Part shown: piece after piece, positions 25,714 to 34,696 of the stretch
Layout of the letters: every line of letters starts with the position of its first letter
How positions within the stretch are numbered: position 1 is the first letter of the stretch
Assembly: GCA_900769645.1 (NCBI GenBank)
Contig: CAAGHI010000044.1
Span: 62,001 to 126,000, forward strand
Length of the DNA stretch: 64,000 bases
Origin: Candidatus Gastranaerophilales bacterium
GTDB taxonomy: Bacteria; Cyanobacteriota; Vampirovibrionia; Gastranaerophilales; Gastranaerophilaceae
Reading direction: 5' to 3'
Translations under genes and position numbers: made by a program
Notes under the pieces: model-generated
Told to the model about the DNA's origin: nothing
The model's input: only the letters and a program-made list of their open reading frames with translations
Database searches by the model: none

Positions 25714-26517
25714 ATGGAGAAAACTATCGAATTTATTAACAAAAAGACTAACGGTTTTAAACCTGAAATTGCTATTGTTTTGGGTTCCGGACTCGGAGAA
25801 CTTGCTGATGAATACTGCGAAACGGCTGTTTCTTACCATGATATCCCAAATTTCATTACCTCAACTGTTCAAGGTCACAAGGGACGACTTGTTTTTGCCG
25901 AGATTATGGGTAAAAAAGTTGTGATGATGCAAGGTAGAAACCATTTTTACGAAGGTCACACAATGCAAGAAATTACTTATCCTATCAAAGTTTTCAAGGC
26001 ATTGGGCATAAAAACACTTATCCTCACAAACGCAGCCGGAGCAGTAAACGAAAGTTACAGACCGGCAGATTTGATGATTATTAAAGATCACATCAATAAT
26101 ATGGGCGCAAATCCTCTTATTGGACCAAATGACAACTCTTTGGGTGAAAGATTCCCTGATATGACAGAGGTTTACAACAAAAACTTGAGAGAACTCGCTG
26201 AAAAGTGTGCCAAAAAGCTTGGTATAAGTGTTCAAGAAGGGGTTTATTGGGCAAATTCAGGGCCAAATTATGAAACACCTGCAGAGATAAAAATGATTAG
26301 ACAACTTGGCGGAGATGCTGTTGGAATGTCGACTGTTCCGGAAGCAATTGTCGCAAATTACTGTGGCATGGATATTTTGGGCATAAGCTGTATTACAAAT
26401 GCGGCAAGTTCTGAAACAAGTGGAAAGCTTTCTCACGAAGAAGTTATTGACGCCGCAAACAAAGCCAAAGCAAATTTCAAATCGTTGGTCGTTGAGATTA
26501 TTAGGGAAATGAATTAA
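25714..26517 (+). CDS. punA: Purine nucleoside phosphorylase (trimeric type)
   Basis: 267 residues. Phosphorolysis of guanosine and inosine. Characteristic segments: LGSGLGELAD phosphate loop (about 23-32), QGRNHFYEGH (about 73-82), TNAAGAVN (about 107), and the purine-site ETPAEIKMIRQLGGDAVGMSTVPE (about 189-213). Follows rpoZ but has its own AAAGGGATATT ribosome site. Confidence 0.94.
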   Translation: MEKTIEFINKKTNGFKPEIAIVLGSGLGELADEYCETAVSYHDIPNFITSTVQGHKGRLVFAEIMGKKVVMMQGRNHFYEGHTMQEITYPIKVFKALGIKTLILTNAAGAVNESYRPADLMIIKDHINNMGANPLIGPNDNSLGERFPDMTEVYNKNLRELAEKCAKKLGISVQEGVYWANSGPNYETPAEIKMIRQLGGDAVGMSTVPEAIVANYCGMDILGISCITNAASSETSGKLSHEEVIDAANKAKANFKSLVVEIIREMN

Positions 26518-26524
26518 AGTATTT

Positions 26525-26985
26525 TGATGCGAAAAATCAATTCATTTAGAAGTCGATAAGTCGCTAATACGATAAGTTCGTTTCGGTTAAATATTATCGT
26601 CATTCTGAAAGTAAGTATCGTAAAAAACAAAAATTACAATTTATGTTGTTGGGCAGGTATGCCCAACCTACAGCTCTACCTTACTAAAGTAGTTATAATT
26701 TTTGAAAAACAATTAAACCGTAACTGTCACTCCGGACTACGATCCGGAGTCTATTTAAAATTGATATTAGATTCTGAATAGCAAGAATATTATATGCTCG
26801 CTATTCGCAAATACTTTTTATCAATATATGAGGTATGAATGAATGTTGTTACAGAGGGCTACGTGCGTAGCACCTACGCTTTCAGAATGACGACTTCGTA
26901 ATTATTATGTAACGACCTTAGTGCCCTAGTGCCTTAGTAACCTAGTAACTTAACTCACGCTTAGCTGCTTCGCTTCTGCTTAAGA
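26525..26985. repeat. Composite interspersed repeat block (reverse orientation)
   Basis: Fills the convergent gap between punA and the 26987 gene. Modules: TTCATTTAGAAGTCGATAAG, GTCATTCTGAAAG, TTGGGCAGGTATGCCCAACC (26645), ACTGTCACTCCGGACTACGAT palindrome (26724-26750), TTCTGAATAGCAAG, GGGCTACGTGCGTAGCACC (26857), GACCTTAGTGCCCTAG and finally AGCTGCTTCGC. Confidence 0.85.
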
Positions 26986-26986
26986 G

Positions 26987-27238
26987 CTACTTTCTAAAAT
27001 AGTCGCAAATCAACGTTTTCTTACGGGGAACAAGGTTGCGAACTCGTTCCATAAACGAGTTTTTTTCCGAATCTTCAAGCTCTTTTTTTAGGATTGCTTT
27101 CTCTAAAACGACTTTGTTATACAAATCTGAGCACACTGAACTTTTATCAATGTGTGCTCTTAATTTTGCTAATTGTAGTTCTTTTTCTCTAATAGATTTG
27201 ATAAGTTCTTTTTTCACTTTTAAGGACCTCTCGTACAT
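26987..27238 (-). CDS. Small basic coiled-coil protein
   Basis: 83 residues, starting MYERSLKVKKELIKSIREKE. A continuous amphipathic helix of about 60 residues (KELQLAKLRAHIDK ... LEKAILKKELEDSEK) and a basic C-terminus. It is close upstream of no other gene on its strand except korC, which lies just beyond. Family not recognised. Confidence 0.65.
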   Translation of the reverse strand: MYERSLKVKKELIKSIREKELQLAKLRAHIDKSSVCSDLYNKVVLEKAILKKELEDSEKNSFMERVRNLVPRKKTLICDYFRK

Positions 27239-27295
27239 TATTAGAATAAAACTAATTATTAAATTTTAAATCGACTTTTTAAATGATTTAAGTGC

Positions 27296-27844
27296 CTATG
27301 CTGGTAATAAATCATACTCATAACCGATTTTTAACGCTTTTTCATTCAAAGGTAGTAGATTTTTTCTATGAGGAGGAATTACGTTGTCCAAAGCTTTGTT
27401 CAAAGTGTCCAAAGTTGTTAATTTACTTACCTTTGCAACAATTCCCAAAGCCAAAATATTCGCCATTCTTACATTGCCGATTTCTTCGTCTGCAAGTTTT
27501 GTAATCGGTGCAAAAACGTAGTTAATATCAGTTCTTGGTCTGTTTTCTTCAACAAGCGTCGAGTTTGCGATAATCCAACCGCCTTTTTTAATTTTAGGCA
27601 AAAATCTGTCAAAAGATGCTTGGTTTAGCGCAACGATAAAATCTGCATCAGGTTTGTTTACTTCACTAACATCTTCATCGCTGGTTACGATTTCGCAATT
27701 AACTGTACCACCACGCATTTCAGCGCCGTAAGACGGGTACCAAGTTACATTTTTGTTGTCAATCATAAAGGCATTAGCCAAAACTTCTCCGGCCAAAAGT
27801 ACGCCTTGTCCGCCAAATCCTGCAATTATAAAGTTATGTTCCAT
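27296..27844 (-). CDS. korC: 2-oxoacid:ferredoxin oxidoreductase, gamma subunit
   Basis: 182 residues with the GFGGQGVLLAGEVLA start and YGAEMRGGTVNCEI segment of the gamma (catalytic-domain III) subunit. Last gene of the korDABC operon; separated from korB by a TIR repeat element. Together the enzyme converts a 2-oxoacid and CoA to acyl-CoA with reduction of ferredoxin. Confidence 0.93.
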   Translation of the reverse strand: MEHNFIIAGFGGQGVLLAGEVLANAFMIDNKNVTWYPSYGAEMRGGTVNCEIVTSDEDVSEVNKPDADFIVALNQASFDRFLPKIKKGGWIIANSTLVEENRPRTDINYVFAPITKLADEEIGNVRMANILALGIVAKVSKLTTLDTLNKALDNVIPPHRKNLLPLNEKALKIGYEYDLLPA

Positions 27845-27861
27845 TGTTGTTTCCTTTTTGT

Positions 27862-27978
27862 GTTGAGTGAAAAGTGAAACGTGAAATGTGAAAAGTTCTT
27901 ATAGCTTACTTCGTTCGAAAATATATTTTGGTGGATAGCATCTGTAATTGTCTTTTCACTTCTCACGTTTCACTTTTC
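27862..27978. repeat. TIR element between korC and korB
   Basis: GTGAAAAGTGAAACGTGAAA arm, core with ATAGCATCTGTAATT and TTCGTTCGAAAATATA, closing arm CTTTTCACTTCTCACGTTTC. Inserted inside the kor operon, so it is transcribed. Confidence 0.8.
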
Positions 27979-27980
27979 AC

Positions 27981-28730
27981 TTACTTTTCTGTTACGTCCT
28001 TATATGTTCCCAACTTAAACACTGGCATCATTTCGTTGCGAACTCTTTCGTGTGCTTTGTCCGGAGACATTTTCCAGTTTGTCGGACATGTTGAAAGAAT
28101 TTCTACAAAGCCAAAACCTAAACCTTTCAGTTGAACTTCAAAAGCTTTTTTGATAGCCTGTTTGGCTTTTCTGATATTTCCAACTGTGTCAAGCGAAACT
28201 CTTGCTGAAAAAGCTGTTCCGTCGCACAATGCAATGTGTTCAGCGATTTTTATAGGATAACCATAGTATTCAACGTTTCTTCCTGTTGGAGAAGTTGTTG
28301 TTTTTTGTCCCAAAAGGGTTGTAGGTCCAAGCTGTCCACCTGTCATGCCGTAAGTTGTGTTGTTTATGCAAATTGCGGTAATGTTTTCGCCTCTAAGAGC
28401 TGCGTGCATGCCTTCTGCCAAACCGATTGAGGCAAAGTCACCATCACCTTGATATGTAAATACAACTTTGTTAGGTCTTGCACGTTTAATCCCTGTTGCC
28501 TCTGCAATTGCTCTTCCGTGAGGAGCTTCAAGAGAGTCAACATTGATAAAGTCGTAAGTCGTTACAGAACAACCTATTGAGGCTGAAAGAATTGTGTTTT
28601 CACGAACATTGAGTTCATCAAGAACTTCTGCCACAAGTCTAACCGCAACACCGTGGTCGCACCCTGGGCAAAATGAGTATTTTACGTCACCTTTTAGTGA
28701 GTCAGGTAGTTTAAAAACTTGTGTTTCCAT
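27981..28730 (-). CDS. korB: 2-oxoacid:ferredoxin oxidoreductase, beta (TPP) subunit
   Basis: 249 residues. Thiamine-pyrophosphate-binding subunit: FCPGCDHG (about 21-28), GRAIAEATGIKRARP, TYQGDGDFASIGLAE (TPP motif GDGD) and NNTTYGMTGGQ. Start overlaps korA stop by one base (TAATG). The GQ-x-x-PT segment and subunit set fit 2-oxoglutarate oxidoreductase (Kor), though 2-oxoisovalerate (Vor) cannot be excluded. Confidence 0.93.
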   Translation of the reverse strand: METQVFKLPDSLKGDVKYSFCPGCDHGVAVRLVAEVLDELNVRENTILSASIGCSVTTYDFINVDSLEAPHGRAIAEATGIKRARPNKVVFTYQGDGDFASIGLAEGMHAALRGENITAICINNTTYGMTGGQLGPTTLLGQKTTTSPTGRNVEYYGYPIKIAEHIALCDGTAFSARVSLDTVGNIRKAKQAIKKAFEVQLKGLGFGFVEILSTCPTNWKMSPDKAHERVRNEMMPVFKLGTYKDVTEK

Positions 28731-29794
28731 TATAATAATTCCTCGATTCTTTTAACAATTTCATCTGCTGATGGTGGAGCACCAACACCTTTGTTTACCA
28801 AATCTACTGGGCATGCTCCATTTACTGCAAGTCTAACATCGTTTACCATTTGTCCCATATTTACTTCGACTGTTACAAATCGTTTTGCTGTTTTTGAAAG
28901 TTCAGCCAATCTCTTTGATGGGAATGGGAACAAGGTAATCGGTCTTAAAATACCGGCTTTAATTCCTTTTTCACGAAGCTTTTTCATTGCAGTTTTTACG
29001 TTTCTTGAAGTGCTACCGAATGAAACAAGAATGATGTCAGCATCTTCTGTGTTAATTTCTTCCCATTCAGTTTCGTTTTCTTCCAAAGCTTTGTATTTTG
29101 CAAAGAGCTTATCCAAGAACACACATTGCTTATCAGCAAGCGGAGCGTATGAACGAATAATTCTTGCTTCTCTGTCTTTGGCACCTGTCAATGCCCATTC
29201 AGATGTATCAACTTCAGGGTATGGATAGTCGTAAAACTCAACAGGTTCCATCATTTGTCCCAAAAGTCCGTCTGCCAACAAAACTGTCGGGTTTCTGTAT
29301 TTTTGAGCAAGGTAGAAAGCTTTGTAAGTCAAATCAACGCATTCCTGAACTGTTGATGGTGCAAGAACAATTAGTTTATAATCTCCGTTTCCGCCACCTT
29401 TTGTTGCTTGGAAGTAGTCACCTTGTGACGGATAGATGTTTCCAAGCCCTGGGCCGCCTCTCATAACGCTAATTAGTACAACCGGTAATTCATCAGCTGT
29501 TGCATAAGACAAACCTTCTTGCATAAGTGATACAGCGCAAGATGAAGATGAAGTCATAGCCTTTACGCCGGTTGAAACTGCGCCGATAACCATATTTATC
29601 GCTGCCAGTTCGCTTTCTGCAGAAACGTAAGCACGTTTTAATTCCTGCATTTTGCCACTTAAAAATTCCCCAATTTCACTTTGAGGAGTAATCGGATAAC
29701 CGAAATAGCATTGGCAACCTGCTAATACTGCCGCATTTGCTATTGCATAATTTCCTTTTGTTAATACTTTTTTATTTGTTGAACAAACTGCCAT
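28730..29794 (-). CDS. korA: 2-oxoacid:ferredoxin oxidoreductase, alpha subunit
   Basis: 354 residues. N-terminal GNYAIANAAVLAGCQCYFGYPITPQSEI is the pyrimidine-binding domain signature, and SSSCAVSLMQEGLSYA and MRGGPGLGN follow. The C-terminal domain holds ILRPITLFPFPSKRL. Reversible enzyme: CO2 fixation or oxidation of 2-oxoglutarate in anaerobes. Confidence 0.93.
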   Translation of the reverse strand: MAVCSTNKKVLTKGNYAIANAAVLAGCQCYFGYPITPQSEIGEFLSGKMQELKRAYVSAESELAAINMVIGAVSTGVKAMTSSSSCAVSLMQEGLSYATADELPVVLISVMRGGPGLGNIYPSQGDYFQATKGGGNGDYKLIVLAPSTVQECVDLTYKAFYLAQKYRNPTVLLADGLLGQMMEPVEFYDYPYPEVDTSEWALTGAKDREARIIRSYAPLADKQCVFLDKLFAKYKALEENETEWEEINTEDADIILVSFGSTSRNVKTAMKKLREKGIKAGILRPITLFPFPSKRLAELSKTAKRFVTVEVNMGQMVNDVRLAVNGACPVDLVNKGVGAPPSADEIVKRIEELL

Positions 29795-29818
29795 ATTTTT
29801 TCCTTTTATTAAATAAAA

Positions 29819-30031
29819 TTAACCTTTGTAAACTTCTGTAATCGCCAAATCCGGACATCTCATTGCACACATTGCACAACCAAGACATTCGTGGTTAGGG
29901 TCATTGAATTCAACAATGTGAACCCCAAGTTTATTGGTTTCTTCACTAACTTTTAACAATTTTTTCGGGCATTCTTGAATACAAAGATAGCATGCCTTAC
30001 ATTTGTCTTTATTAATTACTATTCGGCTCAT
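29819..30031 (-). CDS. korD: 2-oxoacid:ferredoxin oxidoreductase, ferredoxin subunit
   Basis: 70 residues with two 4Fe-4S motifs, CKACYLCIQECPKK and CLGCAMCAMRCPDLAI, which carry electrons from the TPP site. First gene of the operon; 24-bp gap to korA. Divergent from the coiled-coil gene at 30201. Confidence 0.93.
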   Translation of the reverse strand: MSRIVINKDKCKACYLCIQECPKKLLKVSEETNKLGVHIVEFNDPNHECLGCAMCAMRCPDLAITEVYKG

Positions 30032-30200
30032 TTACACCTCTTATTTCTCTTGTCTAATCCATATTATAGCACTGAAAACAAAAAACAAGCACTTTATCTT
30101 TACAATTGTAATAATAGTCGTTAAGAGTTTGCCTGATTTGGTATTCTTCTGGTAATATATATATGAAATAGTGGGATATGTATAACGAAAGTGAAGATAA

Positions 30201-33044
30201 ATGGCACAAACCGTAGATGAAATCGCTAAAACCCTTGATATGATGCGCAAAGAAGGCGAACAAAATGTTGAGAAGTTTGATAAGATTTTAACTAATATTA
30301 ACGAAAAATTGGAATTTATGAATTCTGAAAATGAGTCTGTTGAGATGATTAAAATGTATCTTACAGAGTTAAAAAACCTTGTAAATAGTGATTTTAACGC
30401 AGCAGATGAAAAATTTGAAAATGTCGATATAAAACTCGACAAATCACTTGACATATCTTCACATATTAAAAGTTTATCTGAAAGTTTGAAGGAATATATT
30501 ACGGAACTCGATGAGGCTGCAAGAGCTTTGGAGGTTGAAGGCGCAAATAATATTTCTGAAAAATTAGTTGATTTGGAAGAAATTGTTGTGCATTCTTCTG
30601 AAAACTATGAACAAAATTTGCAGGTTTTAGAAAGTAAAATTTCAGAATTTGCAACAGTGATTGAAGAAGTCAAAAACGTTGCAGATGAAAAGATTTCGGC
30701 TTCGTTAGGTGAGATTAATGATGTAAAAGGTGAGTTGGAATCAATTCGTGAATTTTTGGTAAACGTAAAAACTTCTGCTGATGAAAAATCTGTTTCAGCA
30801 ATTCAGGCGGTGGAAGATGGAGTTGAGAGAATTGTTTCTGAAATCGCACAAATTTCTGATAAATCTTCGCAAGAAACTAATGAAAACTTAAATGCAGAAC
30901 TTGCAAAAATTGAAGAAAAATTTGATGCGCTTTTGTCATCTGTAATCGATTTAAAAGTTGATAAAAAAGAGGACTTGAAGGTTGAATTTGTTGAAAAATT
31001 AACAAATTTAAAACAGGAAATTGAACTTGTAAACACTGACATTGTCGATGTTTTGCAGAACAAGTCTGATGAAATTTTGCAAGCTTTTGAGCCGTTAAAA
31101 ACAACGATTGATACTTTGAAAGATTTTGGATTTTCTGATATTTTGGAAAAAATCAAGTTGGAACTTGAGACATCTTTTTTGAATTTTAGTGTTGATATTA
31201 ATGGCGAACTTGCCTCTACTTCAGAAGCTGTTTTGAGGCTTGAACAGGCTTACAAGGAAACTTTCAACAAAATCAGTGTTATTGAAAATTGTGTTTCTGA
31301 AAAACTTCACGAAAAACTTGAGCTTGTCAATGTTACAGTTGAAAATAACGCTCATGATGTGAAAGAGTTTTTTGAACAAAAATTGGAAGAATATTCAAAA
31401 AATTTGAGTGAAATTGTTGAAGGAAATAACGTAAAAGTTGTTGATTCTGTTGACAATTTGAAAGACGAAATTACCGCAAGACTTGAAGATTTTGACGAAG
31501 GACAAAAGAGCTTAAAAGAGCAAAATAATGTAATTTCTGCCGGAATTTCAACACTCGGCGATGATTTGAAAAATTACGTTCAATCAGCTTGCGAAAACAC
31601 AATTGAAAAATACAGTCCTATAGAAAGTAAAACATCAATTGAGGCTTTGCGTGACAAAATTAACGAATTTGTTGCAATGTCAAAGGTTGACTCTGCAAAT
31701 TCAAAAGTTGTGCTTGATGAACTTAATAAAAATTTGAATACGAATTTGACAGAAATTTCTGATAGCAATCAAGATGTTTCTCAGATGATTTCTTCGTTGC
31801 ATGACAAAGTGGACGTAATGGTTGCGGATTCTTCTTTTGAGGAATTGAATGACAGATTGGACGATTTTTCTGAAACTGAGGATAAGGTTTCTGAAATGCT
31901 TTCTGCATTGCACGAAAAAGTCGATATTATCGCAATGGACACGTCCGATTTTGACATAGTGGACGAAATTTCTGATATCAAGGATTTGATTTTTGAGCAA
32001 AGAAAATATTTTGAAACTGCGTCTGATGAAAAAGCTGTTGAAATCGACAAGTATTTAAAAGATGTTTTGACAAAACTTGAAAACGTTGATTTGGAGAAGA
32101 GTTCCGAGGATATTAAAGACTCGATTATGAATGCGCTTGTCTCACTTGTTGATCAGATTTCTTTTGTTGAAGAAACCGAAGAAATCAAAGATTTTGTCGA
32201 GGAAAAAACCGATATTATCAACAAAAATTTGCTTGAAGTTCAAAATCAACTTAAACAAATTGCAAGTTCAAGTGATGATTTTGACTATTCTTACACTTTG
32301 CAAGATGTGGAATCAGATATTGCAAAATTGAGACTTGCAATTACTCATCTTTCAGGCAACGACTATGAAAGCCTTTCAGGAGACATCAAAAAAATTGTGA
32401 CATCTGTTGAAGGCTTGGAAACTTCTTTAACTCAAGATCAAATTGTAGATTTGAAAAGTGATATTGAAAAGTTGAACGAAGATATTTTGAGCATAAGTTC
32501 AAGAACAAACAAGCTTCTTTTGTCGTCAGATGAGTCTTACAAGGCTTTAAACGACGGCTTGAACAACTTTAGCGAACTTGTTAGCAAGCTTGATGATAGA
32601 ATAAGTTATCTCGATAACACGAAGGTCACTGAGCGACTTGAGCGTAAAATCGACAATATTCAGTCAATGTCGACAGAGTCTTTGAACTCAGATAAAGTTT
32701 TCCATCAAGTGATGATGTATCTTGGTGAATGGATTGATTCTTCAACCGAAAGTATTTCAAATATTACTGAAAAAACTTCTGAAATTACAAATATTAAAGA
32801 AGAAATCGACGAATTGAAATCTATAATGCCGGAAAAAGTTGAGTTGCTAAATGAACTTGAAAACAAATTTGAGCAACAAGAAGCTCGTATCGACAGACTA
32901 GAAATGAAGTTAGATAAAGTTTTGTCGACTCTTGAAGAAAAAGATGATATGGTGTTAAATAGAAAAGTGGATAAGATTGAAAAAATGTTATCCAGACTTG
33001 GAAATAATATAGAAAAGCTCACATCTTATGTTGATGAAGACTAA
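30201..33044 (+). CDS. Giant acidic coiled-coil protein, unknown
   Basis: 947 residues, nearly all helical heptad-like sequence rich in Glu, Asp, Lys, Leu, Ile and Ser, with many degenerate repeats (EKLDALLSSVIDLK, SEMLSALHEKVDII). No signal peptide, membrane span or catalytic motif. Looks like a filament-forming or chemoreceptor-cytoplasmic-domain-like rod. It overlaps glcD by 17 bases, so the two are cotranscribed, although any functional link is unclear. Confidence 0.75.
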   Translation: MAQTVDEIAKTLDMMRKEGEQNVEKFDKILTNINEKLEFMNSENESVEMIKMYLTELKNLVNSDFNAADEKFENVDIKLDKSLDISSHIKSLSESLKEYITELDEAARALEVEGANNISEKLVDLEEIVVHSSENYEQNLQVLESKISEFATVIEEVKNVADEKISASLGEINDVKGELESIREFLVNVKTSADEKSVSAIQAVEDGVERIVSEIAQISDKSSQETNENLNAELAKIEEKFDALLSSVIDLKVDKKEDLKVEFVEKLTNLKQEIELVNTDIVDVLQNKSDEILQAFEPLKTTIDTLKDFGFSDILEKIKLELETSFLNFSVDINGELASTSEAVLRLEQAYKETFNKISVIENCVSEKLHEKLELVNVTVENNAHDVKEFFEQKLEEYSKNLSEIVEGNNVKVVDSVDNLKDEITARLEDFDEGQKSLKEQNNVISAGISTLGDDLKNYVQSACENTIEKYSPIESKTSIEALRDKINEFVAMSKVDSANSKVVLDELNKNLNTNLTEISDSNQDVSQMISSLHDKVDVMVADSSFEELNDRLDDFSETEDKVSEMLSALHEKVDIIAMDTSDFDIVDEISDIKDLIFEQRKYFETASDEKAVEIDKYLKDVLTKLENVDLEKSSEDIKDSIMNALVSLVDQISFVEETEEIKDFVEEKTDIINKNLLEVQNQLKQIASSSDDFDYSYTLQDVESDIAKLRLAITHLSGNDYESLSGDIKKIVTSVEGLETSLTQDQIVDLKSDIEKLNEDILSISSRTNKLLLSSDESYKALNDGLNNFSELVSKLDDRISYLDNTKVTERLERKIDNIQSMSTESLNSDKVFHQVMMYLGEWIDSSTESISNITEKTSEITNIKEEIDELKSIMPEKVELLNELENKFEQQEARIDRLEMKLDKVLSTLEEKDDMVLNRKVDKIEKMLSRLGNNIEKLTSYVDED

Positions 33045-34416
33045 TAAACTAATCTCGGACTTGAAAAAAACTCTCTCTTCTTACAATGTTTTGGAAACAT
33101 TGGAGGAACGCTATGCCTATGCGCAAGACGCCACAAATATTAAAGACATAAAAAATCTGCCTGATGTGGTGGTTTTTGTTGAAAATATTGAGCAAGTACA
33201 AAATGTTGTTAAGCTTGCGAATAAATACAAAATTCCGATAATTTGCAGAGGGGCCGGAACAAATGTTGTCGGTGCATGTTCAACTGAACATGGCGGAATT
33301 ATTCTTAATTTTTCTAAAATGAATAAGATTTTAGAAATTAATCGAGAAAATATGACCGCAAGAGTTCAGTCAGGCGTGGTTTTGGGAGATTTGCAAAAGG
33401 CTGTTGAAAGTTTGGGGCTTTTTTATCCGCCAGATCCGTCTAATCTTGCGGTTTCCACAATCGGTGGAAGTATTGCGCAATCATCAGGTGGTGCAAAATC
33501 TTTTAAATATGGTACCACAAAAGACTATGTGATTGATATGAAAGTTGTGATGGCGAATGGTGAAATTCTTCAAACAGGTTCAAATACTATTAAAAACGCC
33601 ACAGGTTACAATTTAAACACGCTTTTTGTAGGCTCTGAAGGAACTTTGGGGATTGTCGTTGAGGCAACTTTAAAACTTATCCCAAAACCTGAAAGCAAAA
33701 AAGTTTTGATGGCATATTTTGATACCGTAAAAGCGGCTGTTTCTGCGGTAAATAAGATTATTGAACATAGAATTTTTCCTGCAACGATTGATTTTATGGA
33801 CAAAAACGCAATTCAAACCGTTGAAAAGTTTTATCCTGCAAACCTTTTGACCGATAAAGAAGCTGCATTAATTATTGAAATTGACGGTTTTGAATGTTCA
33901 ATGGATTATCAAGAAAAAATTATTGTGAATATTTTGAATTCCAGTGATGCGTCCGCAATACAGGCTTCTCACAATGAAGAAGAATACAACAGAATTTGGA
34001 CGGCAAGACGTTCTTCAATGGGTGCTTGCGCCAAAATGAAACCGAATGTTACAACAGATGACGTTATTGTGCCACGTGAAAACCTTGAAAAATTGGTACT
34101 CGGAATACGTGAAATTTGCGAAAAATACAACTTGGCGGTTTGTATGGTCGGGCATGTTGGTGATGGTAGTGTTCACCCACAAATTCCGATAGACTATTCA
34201 GATGAGGTGGAATACAATCATTATAAGCTTGCAAAAGCCGAAATCTATGACTTAACCGCAAAATTAGATGGAATTTTGTCAGGCGAGCACGGAGTTGGTT
34301 CATTGAAACGAGAACATATTGGCAAAGTTGTAAATTCCGTGGCATTAGACTACATGCGTCAAATTAAGAAAACTTTCGACCCAAAAAATATCTTAAATCC
34401 ATACAAGATTTTTTAA
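33028..34416 (+). CDS. glcD: FAD-linked glycolate/D-lactate oxidase, GlcD type
   Basis: 462 residues. FAD-binding PCMH domain with PIICRGAGTNVVGACST, DPSNLAVSTIGGSIAQSSGG and GSEGTLGIV; the C-terminal cap has SGEHGVGSLKREH. Oxidises 2-hydroxyacids such as glycolate or D-lactate. No GlcE/GlcF partner genes adjoin it, so it may pass electrons to ferredoxin or Etf-type partners elsewhere. Start may be the third codon (33034). Confidence 0.9.
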   Translation: MLMKTNKLISDLKKTLSSYNVLETLEERYAYAQDATNIKDIKNLPDVVVFVENIEQVQNVVKLANKYKIPIICRGAGTNVVGACSTEHGGIILNFSKMNKILEINRENMTARVQSGVVLGDLQKAVESLGLFYPPDPSNLAVSTIGGSIAQSSGGAKSFKYGTTKDYVIDMKVVMANGEILQTGSNTIKNATGYNLNTLFVGSEGTLGIVVEATLKLIPKPESKKVLMAYFDTVKAAVSAVNKIIEHRIFPATIDFMDKNAIQTVEKFYPANLLTDKEAALIIEIDGFECSMDYQEKIIVNILNSSDASAIQASHNEEEYNRIWTARRSSMGACAKMKPNVTTDDVIVPRENLEKLVLGIREICEKYNLAVCMVGHVGDGSVHPQIPIDYSDEVEYNHYKLAKAEIYDLTAKLDGILSGEHGVGSLKREHIGKVVNSVALDYMRQIKKTFDPKNILNPYKIF

Positions 34417-34424
34417 TGAGGGGG

Positions 34425-34452
34425 TTGAAATTCTAAAAAAAAGAGTTATAAT
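34425..34452 (+). promoter_or_regulatory. Promoter of antisense RNA, locus A
   Basis: TTGAAA (34425-34430), 16-bp spacer, TATAAT (34447-34452), preceded by GGGG. Expected start near 34460. The same arrangement as at ssrA and locus B. Confidence 0.85.
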
Positions 34453-34459
34453 ATAAATA

Positions 34460-34562
34460 AGGGAATTGGCTCAACTCCCAATAAGTTAAGCCAATCTATC
34501 ACCCTTTAGATTAATGAGGCAATTAATCGTAATAAAAGTCCTAGGGCAACTAGGACTTTTTT
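34460..34562 (+). ncRNA. Candidate antitoxin antisense RNA, locus A
   Basis: About 100 nt between a strong promoter and an intrinsic terminator. Predicted stems: ATTGGCT (34465-34471) with AGCCAAT (34489-34495), enclosed by AAGGG/CCCTT; GATTAAT-GAGGCA-ATTAATC (34509-34528); and the terminator AAAAGTCCTAG-GGCAA-CTAGGACTTTT (34534-34560) plus T's. It is antisense to most of the small hydrophobic peptide at 34506-34580. Stand-alone: the flanking genes are convergent, so it is not a leader. Confidence 0.75.
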
Positions 34563-34580
34563 AATTAGTTCCCTGTTCAT
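34506..34580 (-). CDS. Candidate type I toxin peptide, 24 aa, locus A
   Basis: Begins MNRELIKKVL and ends LLLRLIASLI: a basic head followed by one hydrophobic helix, like type I toxins such as TxpA, BsrG or Fst. AAGGAGGT (34584-34591) gives a perfect Shine-Dalgarno three bases from ATG. The leader contains ACCTCC (34627-34632) able to pair with GGAGGT, plus AGCCC that can pair with GGGCT, suggesting sequestered translation. A fully consensus promoter lies upstream (34652-34680). Coding rests on these signals; the frame is short. Confidence 0.7.
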   Translation of the reverse strand: MNRELIKKVLVALGLLLRLIASLI

Positions 34581-34651
34581 CTTACCTCCTTTTCAGCCCT
34601 GTTACTATCATTAAGGTTGTTGCTGGTGGAGGTTCGGGCTTACCCAAAACA

Positions 34652-34680
34652 ATTATAGTTTACAAACATATTGCTGTCAA
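34652..34680 (-). promoter_or_regulatory. Consensus sigma-70 promoter of toxin A
   Basis: Minus strand TTGACA (34680-34675), 17-bp spacer and TATAAT (34657-34652): both hexamers and spacing are ideal. It implies a leader of about 65 nt. Confidence 0.85.
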
Positions 34681-34696
34681 TATTATTAAATTTATT

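Noticed and set aside
31701..32000. Minus-strand frames inside the coiled-coil gene
   Set aside because: Shadows of a biased, repetitive coding sequence.
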